The translations under genes and the position numbers were made by a program. A DNA stretch of 5,485 nucleotides from Ferruginibacter sp. (GTDB lineage Bacteria; Bacteroidota; Bacteroidia; Chitinophagales; Chitinophagaceae). This document shows, in pieces, positions 1 to 5,485 of the stretch (position 1 is the stretch's first letter; each line of letters opens with the position of its first letter). Below the pieces are notes generated by a model. It did not search any database and was not told the origin of the DNA. It saw nothing but the letters and a program-made list of their open reading frames with translations. The DNA is taken from NCBI GenBank assembly GCA_030831725.1, contig JAURKN010000060.1, forward strand, positions 1 to 5,485. Direction: 5' to 3'.

Positions 1-2071
1 AAAAATAGGCATAATATTTTTCCCTAAGCACCTGCTGATCGTTCCAAGAAAGACTTTTAAAACAATCCGTGTCCATCATATTGATCCTGAAATGCAATAC
101 TTCCGGATTCTGGGGATCTTTTAGAAAAATCAAATCGGATTGAAATTCCAAAAGTTGCTCCTGCAGAGGCCTCCATTTTTCATTTGCCGCAACGAAAGCT
201 ATTAAATCCTCTTGTTTGTTACATTCGTTTCTGAATCCTTGCTCATCCAAAAATTCGATTTTAATTTCCTTCCAAACATCTCCAAATTTGATTTGCAACA
301 ATTCGTCTGTGAAATAAGGCTGAGTGAGTTGGTGTATCCCTATTTCCAGTCCCCAACTGAGTATATCTTCATGTGAGAATCCTTTTGCAGGCACAAATCG
401 ACCCATCAAACCCTCACGACAACTGATCGGAATACTCCAGATTCGGAAAAAACCCAAGATATGATCCAATCGTATCGCGTCAAAGTAACATTGAAGTTGT
501 TGCATCCTGGATGTCCACCACCTGTAATTGTCTTTCTCCATCTCTTCCCAATTGTATGTTGGAAAAAACCAATTTTGTCCTTTTCGGGAAAAGGCATCAG
601 GCGGCGCCCCAGCCTGCTCATCCATATGAAACAGCTCGGGTCTTGTCCAGGTTTCCACACTGTTTCTGCCTACACCAATAGGAAGGTCACCTTTCAAAAC
701 AATGCCATGCATGTTGGCTTTATCTTTTACCTTTTGAAACTGTTCATATATCTCGAATTGCAAGAACACATAAAATGACATGTCCAGTTTCATTTTACCA
801 TCACTGTCCCATATCGATTCGATCTCTTCGCGGTGAAACTTACGATATGAATGCCAAAGGCTATGATCAGCTGTTTCGAAATCATCTCTTAAAACGGAAA
901 ATGCTGCATAAGGCAATAACCATTCTTTGTTGTTTTTTTCAAATGCATTCAATCCTTCTGCATCAAATTTATTTTTAGGAATTGAGCTATAGATCTTCCT
1001 AAGTACATCCATCTTCAATTCAACAACAGCTTCATGGTCTAGTGTCGGCAATTGATTCAATGTGTTTGCTTCGGCAAGTATTTTGGCATCGATTTCATAA
1101 TCATATTTTTGAGCCAATGCTTTAATGTCCAAATAGACAGGGTGTATGGCAAAAGCCGATATCGCCGAATATGGATATGATTCTCTTTTGCCACTCAAGG
1201 ACATGGTGTCGTTGATGGGTAATAGCTGTAACATGGAAAAGCCAGACTCTTTCAGCCAATCCAAAAACAAGGATAATGTAGAAAAGTCTCCAATGCCCCA
1301 ATCTTTTTTCGACCTCAGTCCACTCAGAGGAACATTCAACCCCGCACCCTTCCAGGCATATGCGGAAAAATCCGCAAACTGATTCCAAATTACCGCCTTT
1401 TCATGATGGCTATTAAGATCAAAGATTCGATTATTCCCTTTTTCAAAAGCAATGAGCTCTCCTGTTGCGTCATCATATATGACATATTTATATTGAATCG
1501 GACCTGTTGAATCAAATTGTATATCTAAATGCCACCGATTGCCGTGTTGCTCAAGCATCAAAGGGCGCTTTACATCCCAAAAATGGAGTTCCTTACTGCT
1601 GCCCAATATTCCTATTTTTTTTCCGGGAGCGAGATGATGAGTGGTCACGACAAATTGATGAGGTGTTGCAGCTGATGGATTGCAAAACATTGATACGATT
1701 GGACTTTGTTCCTGTAGTCGTGAAAAATAACTTTTATGATACACATCATGGGGAATCATCATGTCGTTCCATTCGTCTATGATTACAATTTCGTGGAATG
1801 CACCTATGCTTGCATCTGATACAGGGAAAAACCTATGGCTTCTATCTTCTTTAAGGATAGCCTTATTTTTACGGATTCTGTAAAAATAGATCGTATCAGC
1901 ATTCGACAACATATCATCCAAATCCAAAACCTTCCCCCATTCCTCCGTGTTTCTGTATTCCAATTCGATTTCGAGAAAACGGTCTTCATTACTGATGTTT
2001 TTTCGTTCCAGACATAAGAAAACGGATTCTCCCCAATGGGTTTGATATCGTATGGTCAAATTGAATTTCAT
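1..2071 (-). CDS. malQ: 4-alpha-glucanotransferase, DPE2-type (GH77), C-terminus cut by window edge
   Basis: One open frame of 690 codons runs without a stop from an ATG at 2071-2069 to the left edge. The enzyme moves alpha-1,4-glucan segments between maltose, maltodextrins and glycogen-like acceptors in the cytoplasm. Residues 1-100 look like a first CBM20 starch-binding domain (RYQTHWGESVFL resembles the start of plant DPE2), and residues 137-220 like a second (ELHFWDVKRP, IQYKYVIYD). The GH77 domain starts near 240: VPLSGLRSKKDWGIGDF (247-263), SYPYSAISAFAIHPVYLD (298-315), GDLPIGVGRNSVETW (461-475) and the 250s-loop-like GAPPDAFSRKGQNWFFPTYNW region (488-508). RLDHILGFFRIW (534-545) carries the expected nucleophile Asp536. 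Residues from about 550 to the edge match the insertion that DPE2 enzymes carry between the nucleophile and the acid/base Glu (IFLKDPQNPEVLHFRIN, near 648-664). The GEDLG-like acid/base motif should follow just outside the window. About 200 residues are probably missing, judging from the usual family length near 890. No strong Shine-Dalgarno precedes the start; this ATG was chosen because it begins the CBM20 fold directly. Confidence 0.93.
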   Translation of the reverse strand, partial: MKFNLTIRYQTHWGESVFLCLERKNISNEDRFLEIELEYRNTEEWGKVLDLDDMLSNADTIYFYRIRKNKAILKEDRSHRFFPVSDASIGAFHEIVIIDEWNDMMIPHDVYHKSYFSRLQEQSPIVSMFCNPSAATPHQFVVTTHHLAPGKKIGILGSSKELHFWDVKRPLMLEQHGNRWHLDIQFDSTGPIQYKYVIYDDATGELIAFEKGNNRIFDLNSHHEKAVIWNQFADFSAYAWKGAGLNVPLSGLRSKKDWGIGDFSTLSLFLDWLKESGFSMLQLLPINDTMSLSGKRESYPYSAISAFAIHPVYLDIKALAQKYDYEIDAKILAEANTLNQLPTLDHEAVVELKMDVLRKIYSSIPKNKFDAEGLNAFEKNNKEWLLPYAAFSVLRDDFETADHSLWHSYRKFHREEIESIWDSDGKMKLDMSFYVFLQFEIYEQFQKVKDKANMHGIVLKGDLPIGVGRNSVETWTRPELFHMDEQAGAPPDAFSRKGQNWFFPTYNWEEMEKDNYRWWTSRMQQLQCYFDAIRLDHILGFFRIWSIPISCREGLMGRFVPAKGFSHEDILSWGLEIGIHQLTQPYFTDELLQIKFGDVWKEIKIEFLDEQGFRNECNKQEDLIAFVAANEKWRPLQEQLLEFQSDLIFLKDPQNPEVLHFRINMMDTDCFKSLSWNDQQVLREKYYAYF

Positions 2072-2085
2072 CGTGTGGGAATGGT

Positions 2086-2093
2086 CAAATTTA
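2086..2093 (-). promoter_or_regulatory. Possible -7 element for malQ
   Basis: On the minus strand these bases read TAAATTTG, an exact match to the Bacteroidota -7 consensus TAnnTTTG. The element lies 14 bp before the malQ ATG, so the leader would be very short or nearly absent. No convincing TTTG -33 element is visible 17-21 bp further upstream. The match could be chance in AT-rich DNA. Confidence 0.3.
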
Positions 2094-2136
2094 CAAGCAA
2101 TAACACAGAACTTTGCATTTGAATTGTATCAAAAAA

Positions 2137-2167
2137 TTTCATGGTTTCCCAAACTGCCCTATATTTG
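2137..2167 (+). promoter_or_regulatory. Bacteroidota-type promoter for the 51-aa small-protein gene
   Basis: TTTC at 2137-2140 (one mismatch to the -33 TTTG), a 19-bp spacer, and TATATTTG at 2160-2167 (perfect TAnnTTTG) give a near-consensus primary sigma-factor promoter for this phylum. Transcription would begin a few bases after 2167, about 10 bp before the ATG at 2184. The resulting short A-rich leader without a Shine-Dalgarno is normal for the group. Confidence 0.6.
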
Positions 2168-2183
2168 CAAAAACAAATCAAAC

Positions 2184-2339
2184 ATGGAAAATAAGAAAAA
2201 GTCAACCGCCCTGTTTTGGATCCTCTTCTTTGTTTCAATTGCTGCTTTCTTTGGTGTATACGAGATCGGTGGTGGATATTGCTCCATGGTACTGCCTTTC
2301 AACGTCACTTTCTTTGCGATGGCGATGGACCTGATGTAA
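2184..2339 (+). CDS. Small hydrophobic membrane protein, 51 aa, function unknown
   Basis: ATG at 2184, stop TAA at 2337-2339. The product begins MENKKKSTALFWILFFVSIA and is almost wholly hydrophobic after a charged, lysine-rich N-terminus (residues 3-6). Residues 8-26 form a clear membrane helix. A GGG turn (29-31) with one Cys (33) follows, then a second hydrophobic stretch (34-51) ending MAMDLM. By the positive-inside rule the N-terminus should be cytoplasmic, with one or two membrane passes. The ORF could be opened further upstream at 2052, but the promoter at 2137-2167 lies inside that extension and its extra sequence is not protein-like, so the short form is preferred. A promoter 17 bp upstream and a strong hairpin terminator 22 bp downstream frame it as a one-gene transcription unit. 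Its neighbours say nothing about function. I do not recognise a named family; it resembles short conserved Bacteroidota hypothetical proteins only in general style. Confidence 0.72.
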   Translation: MENKKKSTALFWILFFVSIAAFFGVYEIGGGYCSMVLPFNVTFFAMAMDLM

Positions 2340-2361
2340 AACAAAACGACCTTCACATATC

Positions 2362-2388
2362 AAACTCCCGGAAATCGGGAGTTTTTTT
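2362..2388 (+). terminator. Rho-independent terminator of the small-protein gene
   Basis: A perfect 9-bp stem, AAACTCCCG (2362-2370) with CGGGAGTTT (2376-2384), closes a 5-base loop GAAAT. Seven T residues (2382-2388) overlap the end of the stem. It starts 22 bp after the small-protein stop and points rightward, so it ends that transcript and shields dnaK from antisense transcription. Confidence 0.88.
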
Positions 2389-2392
2389 ATGC

Positions 2393-2424
2393 AAAAAAAA
2401 GCCGCAACATAGAAATGTCGCGGC
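2393..2424 (-). terminator. Rho-independent terminator of dnaK
   Basis: On the minus strand GCCGCGACAT (2424-2415) pairs with ATGTTGCGGC (2410-2401) through ten base pairs, one of them a G-U wobble, around a TTCT loop. Eight T residues follow (2400-2393). It lies 24 bp after the dnaK stop codon, in the expected position and orientation. Confidence 0.88.
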
Positions 2425-2448
2425 AAGTACCTAAAAATAAAAATCTGA

Positions 2449-4344
2449 TTATTTCACTTCTTCGAATTCTGCATCCGTAACATTTTCAGTTCCGGAGGTT
2501 TGATTACCTGCAGATTGGTTTTCGGGTTGAGCAGCACCTTCCTGAGTGGCTTTATACATTTCTTCACTTGCTGCTGTCCAAGCCGCATTCAGTTCGGCCA
2601 TAGCCGTATCGATTCCGGAAAGATTCTGTGTTTTGTGTGCTTCTTTCAGATTGTTCAACGCAGCTTCGATGAGCGCTTTCTTGTCGGCTCCAATCTTTTC
2701 GCCATATTCTTTGAGTTGTTTCTCACTCTGGAATATGAGACTATCTGCCTGATTGATTTTTTCCACTTTTTCTCTTTCAACCTTGTCTGCTTCTTCGTTG
2801 GCTTTCGCTTCGTTTTTCATCTTTTCAATCTCTTCTTTGCTCAAACCGCTTCCTGCTTCAATTCTGATTTTCTGCTCTTTACCTGTGCCTTTGTCTTTCG
2901 CGCTCACGTGCAAGATTCCATTGGCGTCGATGTCGAAAGTAACTTCGATCTGAGGTACACCACGTGGAGCCGGTGGAATTCCATCCAGGTTGAACATACC
3001 CAGGCTCTTATTTTGGTTGGCCATCGGTCTTTCTCCTTGGATGACATGAATCTGAACGCCTGGCTGATTATCAGCGGCGGTACTGAACACTTCAGATTTG
3101 CGGGTAGGAATGGTTGTATTGCTTTCGATCAAACGAGTCATTACACCTCCCATGGTTTCGATACCCAAGCTCAATGGAGTCACATCAAGCAACAGAACAT
3201 CTTTCACATCGCCTGTCAGGACTCCGCCCTGAATTCCGGCTCCGATTGCAACAACCTCATCCGGATTTACGCCCTTGTTGGGTTTCTTACCGAAGAATTT
3301 CTCAACAATCTCCTGCACCTTTGGAATACGGCTGCTTCCTCCCACCAAAATCACTTCGTCAATTTGAGAAGTGCTGATGCCGGCATCTTTCAGCGCGATT
3401 TCACAAGGCTTAAGACATCTTTCAAAAAGAGAATCTGCCAATGCTTCAAATTTCGCGCGGGTCAGTTTTTTTACCAGATGCTTGGGAACTCCGTCAACCG
3501 CAGTGATATAGGGCAGGTTGATTTCAGTTTCCGTAGAGGAAGAAAGCTCCACTTTTGCTTTTTCGGCAGCTTCTTTCAAACGCTGCAGCGCCATTGGATC
3601 TTTTCTCAAGTCGATGGCTTCATCCGTTTTGAATTCATCGGCAAGCCAATCCATAATCACTTTATCAAAATCATCTCCTCCAAGATGGGTATCACCATTG
3701 GTTGATTTTACTTCGAACACACCATCTCCGAGATCCAAGACAGAAATATCAAAAGTTCCACCACCGAGGTCAAAAACCGCGATTTTCTGGTCCTTTCCTT
3801 TTTTATCCAATCCATAAGCCAAAGCTGCCGCGGTTGGTTCGTTAACAATACGACTAACGTTCAAACCGGCAATTTCTCCGGCTTCTTTTGTAGCCTGGCG
3901 TTGAGCGTCGTTGAAGTAGGCAGGAACCGTGATTACCGCTTCCGTCACTTCTTGTCCGAGGAAGTCTTCGGCAGTCTTCTTCATTTTCTGCAATACCATG
4001 GCACTGATCTCTTGTGGAGTATACAACCTGCCGTCGATATCGATTCTCACCGTGTTATTATCTCCTTTCACCACTTTATAACTCCAATGTGTACTTTCTT
4101 CGGTCACTTCGTCGAAACGGCGTCCCATGAAGCGCTTAACACTGGAAATGGTATTTTGAGGATTGGTGATGGCTTGTCTTTTGGCTGGATCTCCCACTTT
4201 TCTTTCACCACTTTTCAAAAAAGCAACCACCGATGGTGTGGTTCTTCTGCCTTCATCATTGGCGATGACCACCGGCTCATTGCCTTCCATGACCGATACA
4301 CAACTGTTTGTGGTACCCAGGTCGATTCCGATTATTTTTCCCAT
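2449..4344 (-). CDS. dnaK: Molecular chaperone DnaK (Hsp70)
   Basis: Full-length 631-residue cytoplasmic Hsp70 that binds and releases unfolded polypeptides in an ATP cycle with DnaJ and GrpE. The nucleotide-binding domain has the phosphate-1 loop IGIDLGTTNS (5-14), the catalytic Lys70 in SSVKRFMGRR, NEPTAAALAYG (168-178) with Glu169, the phosphate-2 loop FDLGGGTFD (191-199) with Thr197, and the adenosine motif ILVGGSSRIPKV (332-343). The conserved interdomain linker DVLLLDVTPLSLGIE is at 382-396. The beta-sandwich substrate domain runs to about 500, then an alpha-helical lid, then a low-complexity Q/N/G-rich tail (601-618) and the conserved C-terminus DAEFEEVK. An upstream in-frame ATG at 4377 would add eleven residues (MNIALQQKITT), but family members start at MGKIIGIDLG and the upstream ATG overlaps the promoter-like element, so 4344 is chosen. 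No grpE or dnaJ is adjacent, and no key residue is missing. Confidence 0.98.
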   Translation of the reverse strand: MGKIIGIDLGTTNSCVSVMEGNEPVVIANDEGRRTTPSVVAFLKSGERKVGDPAKRQAITNPQNTISSVKRFMGRRFDEVTEESTHWSYKVVKGDNNTVRIDIDGRLYTPQEISAMVLQKMKKTAEDFLGQEVTEAVITVPAYFNDAQRQATKEAGEIAGLNVSRIVNEPTAAALAYGLDKKGKDQKIAVFDLGGGTFDISVLDLGDGVFEVKSTNGDTHLGGDDFDKVIMDWLADEFKTDEAIDLRKDPMALQRLKEAAEKAKVELSSSTETEINLPYITAVDGVPKHLVKKLTRAKFEALADSLFERCLKPCEIALKDAGISTSQIDEVILVGGSSRIPKVQEIVEKFFGKKPNKGVNPDEVVAIGAGIQGGVLTGDVKDVLLLDVTPLSLGIETMGGVMTRLIESNTTIPTRKSEVFSTAADNQPGVQIHVIQGERPMANQNKSLGMFNLDGIPPAPRGVPQIEVTFDIDANGILHVSAKDKGTGKEQKIRIEAGSGLSKEEIEKMKNEAKANEEADKVEREKVEKINQADSLIFQSEKQLKEYGEKIGADKKALIEAALNNLKEAHKTQNLSGIDTAMAELNAAWTAASEEMYKATQEGAAQPENQSAGNQTSGTENVTDAEFEEVK

Positions 4345-4372
4345 AGTTGTAATTTTTTGTTGCAGTGCTATG

Positions 4373-4389
4373 TTCAATGATTATGCCAA
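4373..4389 (-). promoter_or_regulatory. Sigma-54-like -24/-12 element upstream of dnaK
   Basis: The minus strand reads TTGGCATAATCATTGAA. Against the RpoN consensus TGGCACG-N4-TTGCA it matches TGGCA at -24 and TTG at -12, with exactly 10 bp between the GG and the following G. The invariant -12 GC is GA here, so the match is imperfect. A start about 12 bp downstream (near 4362) would give a leader of about 18 bases before the ATG at 4344. Function is inferred, not proven. Confidence 0.4.
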
Positions 4390-4404
4390 GCCAAATTGGG
4401 TGAA

Positions 4405-4414
4405 AATTTGTCAG
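4405..4414 (-). repeat. CTGACAAATT repeat, copy 1 (dnaK-proximal)
   Basis: The minus strand reads CTGACAAATT, identical to the copy at 4447-4456 and in the same orientation. It lies about 15 bp upstream of the -24-like element. It also forms half of a CAAATT...AATTTG inverted pair (7-bp gap) reaching toward the promoter-like site. It may be a regulator-binding site. Confidence 0.45.
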
Positions 4415-4443
4415 CAAATGGACCATTTTTAACCAGATTCAAA
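4415..4443 (-). promoter_or_regulatory. Alternative primary-sigma promoter candidate for dnaK
   Basis: The minus strand carries TTTG (4443-4440), a 17-bp spacer and TCCATTTG (4422-4415). The latter differs from the Bacteroidota -7 consensus TAnnTTTG only at the second base. It would give a leader of about 65 bases. It is weaker than the small-gene promoter at 2137-2167 and competes with the sigma-54-like reading; both could be used. Confidence 0.25.
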
Positions 4444-4446
4444 CAG

Positions 4447-4456
4447 AATTTGTCAG
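4447..4456 (-). repeat. CTGACAAATT repeat, copy 2 (dnaK-distal)
   Basis: Second exact copy of CTGACAAATT on the minus strand, 42 bp upstream of copy 1. That is close to four helical turns, so both copies would face the same side of the DNA. Identity stops at both ends of the 10-mer. Confidence 0.45.
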
Positions 4457-4505
4457 TAGGGAGTCAAAATGTATGACGGAATTTCGTCGAAGCGAAGGGG
4501 GCAAT

Positions 4506-4979
4506 TCAATTTTTCACCTTAAACGAGAAGTGTTTTTGGCTGAAATAACTTGCGGTAATAACAACAGCCGTTGTCATCAATTGACCTAAAAAAGCATCGA
4601 GGGAGAGAGACTCCACCAAAAATTTGAGGAGCACCCAATTCAAGAGAAGATTGAATGCGAAAGAGAGAAAATAACGAAAAAGCTGAATCCTGCCTTTAAG
4701 GTTCGAACCGATAAAAACGATGTATTTATTTAAAATAAAGCCGAGGCAAAATGACGAGAATCCGGAAATCATCAGAGAGGCACTGTAAGATTCAAAGGCG
4801 AAATAGCCAAAATGAACCACGTCTTCCGGGAATACCCATCTGATGGAACAATAAAACACAGCCAGACCAAAAAGGGTGTTTATTCCGCCACATGCCGCAT
4901 ATCGAAAGGTTTCGAGTGGCATGAAGCGCCTGAACAAGGGATAAAAAACATCAAGAAAAGAATGGATATTGTCTTTCAT
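4506..4979 (-). CDS. GtrA-family integral membrane protein
   Basis: 157-residue protein of the GtrA-like family (Pfam GtrA type): four-helix inner-membrane proteins usually linked to cell-surface polysaccharide synthesis, where they are thought to help move lipid-linked sugars across the membrane. Visible signatures are FRYAACGGINTLFGLAVFY (25-43), covering helix 1; FILNKYIVF (81-89) at the end of helix 2; FRYFLSFAFNLLLNWVL (101-117) in helix 3; and the C-terminal SQKHFSFK (147-154) after helix 4 (about 128-146). Length is normal for the family. A GGAAG-like purine run precedes the ATG by about 10 bases, better than most starts in this window. It begins 18 bp after the stop of the upstream secreted-protein gene on the same strand, so the two are probably one operon. 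No glycosyltransferase partner is visible here, so the actual substrate cannot be stated. Confidence 0.88.
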   Translation of the reverse strand: MKDNIHSFLDVFYPLFRRFMPLETFRYAACGGINTLFGLAVFYCSIRWVFPEDVVHFGYFAFESYSASLMISGFSSFCLGFILNKYIVFIGSNLKGRIQLFRYFLSFAFNLLLNWVLLKFLVESLSLDAFLGQLMTTAVVITASYFSQKHFSFKVKN

Positions 4980-4997
4980 TTCAAAAAGGCTTCCTGA

Positions 4998-5453
4998 TTA
5001 ATTGATCACATATCTCAGGCCTAGACCGCCGAAACCTCCTTTGAATTCACCATTCGATCCAAAATCGTACGAAGGCTGCCAATCCAACGACAGGTTCAAA
5101 GGAACATTATTGATCTTCCAATCCAGACCAATCACACCATCCAAACCAAAATAATAGGTGTTTTTATTGGTAAACTGAATATGGGCTCCCGGACCAATAT
5201 ACCATGTCAAACCAGGTAAACCCTGTATGTAATGATACCATTCAACAAGGCCGGTAAACCTTGCCCCACTCCAAAAATAGATAAGACCTTCCGCTTTTAC
5301 ATTACCACCCAAACCGTGTTTGTAGGTAAAAGCCGCAGGGTAAAATTTAGCGCCAATCGCGGAGGAGTAACCTGTGACATTCGATTTTCTCTGGGCCAAA
5401 ACGGCAGTGGAAAATAAAACTAGAAAGCAAAAAAATAACATCAACTTTTTCAT
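4998..5453 (-). CDS. Probable secreted small beta-barrel outer-membrane protein, function unknown
   Basis: 151 residues. Residues 1-20 (MKKLMLFFCFLVLFSTAVLA) form a typical signal peptide with a predicted signal peptidase I cut before Gln21, so the mature protein is exported. The remainder is rich in Gly, Tyr, Trp and Phe and alternates polar and hydrophobic residues, as in short transmembrane beta-strands: AIGAKFYPAAFTYKH (32-46), EGLIYFWSGARFTGLVEWY (55-73), LTWYIGPGAHIQF (82-94), YYFGLDGVIGLDWKI (100-114), VPLNLSLDWQPSYDF (117-131), GFGGLGLRYVI (140-150). The phrases AIGAKFYP, GPGAHI, DGVIGLDWK and NLSLDWQPS are of a kind I associate with an uncharacterised Bacteroidota beta-barrel family; a database search is needed to confirm this. 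The C-terminus is beta-strand-like but ends in Asn rather than the classical terminal Phe. Only 32 bp upstream are visible, AT-rich and without a clear TAnnTTTG, so the promoter is not identified. Confidence 0.75.
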   Translation of the reverse strand: MKKLMLFFCFLVLFSTAVLAQRKSNVTGYSSAIGAKFYPAAFTYKHGLGGNVKAEGLIYFWSGARFTGLVEWYHYIQGLPGLTWYIGPGAHIQFTNKNTYYFGLDGVIGLDWKINNVPLNLSLDWQPSYDFGSNGEFKGGFGGLGLRYVIN

Positions 5454-5485
5454 GATATAATCTTTTATAAATAATTAATTACCAT

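Noticed and set aside
461..1782. Several plus- and minus-strand ORFs of 60-105 codons within 1-2071
   Set aside because: All lie within the single open malQ frame and have composition unlike real proteins; they are other-frame shadows.
2052..2183. Upstream extension of the small membrane-protein frame (95-codon version)
   Set aside because: The added 44 residues cover the promoter at 2137-2167 and show no protein-like pattern; the start at 2184 fits the promoter distance.
2500..3705. 401-codon plus-strand open frame opposite dnaK
   Set aside because: It is fully antisense to an unmistakable DnaK. Its translation is rich in Phe, Ser, Cys and His with no domain, as expected from the complement of a codon-biased gene.
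3901..4380. 159-codon plus-strand open frame opposite the dnaK N-terminal region
   Set aside because: Shadow of the conserved DnaK ATPase domain; no recognisable motif or promoter.
4475..4488. Near-palindrome GACGGAATTTCGTC just after the GtrA-like gene, considered as a terminator
   Set aside because: Only about five pairs with a mismatch on the relevant strand and no following T-run, so not a credible terminator; read-through toward dnaK stays possible.
4345..4505. Search for a CIRCE element or sigma-32-type heat-shock promoter before dnaK
   Set aside because: No 9-bp inverted repeat with a 9-bp spacer and no CTTGAA/CCCCAT-like pair was found.
1..5485. Possible CRISPR array, insertion sequence, tRNA/rRNA or defence system
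   Set aside because: No regularly spaced repeats, transposase motifs, terminal inverted repeats or RNA-gene signatures were seen; all substantial reading frames are explained by housekeeping or envelope genes.

Overview
The window looks like ordinary chromosomal DNA from a member of the Bacteroidota. Three things point there. DnaK has the phylum-typical C-terminal end (DAEFEEVK). Start codons are preceded by A-rich leaders with little or no Shine-Dalgarno. At least two intergenic sites match the Bacteroidota -7 promoter element TAnnTTTG. The class cannot be fixed from the sequence; a Chitinophagales- or Saprospirales-like organism is only an impression.

Layout, left to right. Positions 1-2071 (minus strand) hold one uninterrupted reading frame of 690 codons that runs off the left edge. 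It is a DPE2-type 4-alpha-glucanotransferase (MalQ, GH77) with two N-terminal starch-binding CBM20-like domains; its C-terminal part lies outside the window. A 112-bp divergent intergenic region (2072-2183) separates it from a 51-codon plus-strand gene (2184-2339) for a tiny, very hydrophobic membrane protein with its own promoter and Rho-independent terminator. A second terminator on the minus strand, 4 bp away, belongs to dnaK (2449-4344, minus), a full-length Hsp70 chaperone. Upstream of dnaK is a 161-bp region with a sigma-54-like -24/-12 element and two copies of a 10-bp repeat exactly 42 bp apart. Further upstream on the same strand are a GtrA-family four-helix membrane protein (4506-4979) and a secreted small beta-barrel-like protein (4998-5453), separated by 18 bp and probably co-transcribed.

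The genes do not form one pathway. MalQ handles maltose/glycogen glucan transfer in the cytoplasm, DnaK is the general chaperone, GtrA-like proteins are usually linked to moving lipid-linked sugars across the inner membrane, and the last gene encodes a probable outer-membrane protein. No mobile element, CRISPR array, tRNA or rRNA was seen, and no clear new multi-gene system. The points most worth a second look are the dnaK control region, the 51-residue protein with its private transcription unit, and the edge-truncated malQ.
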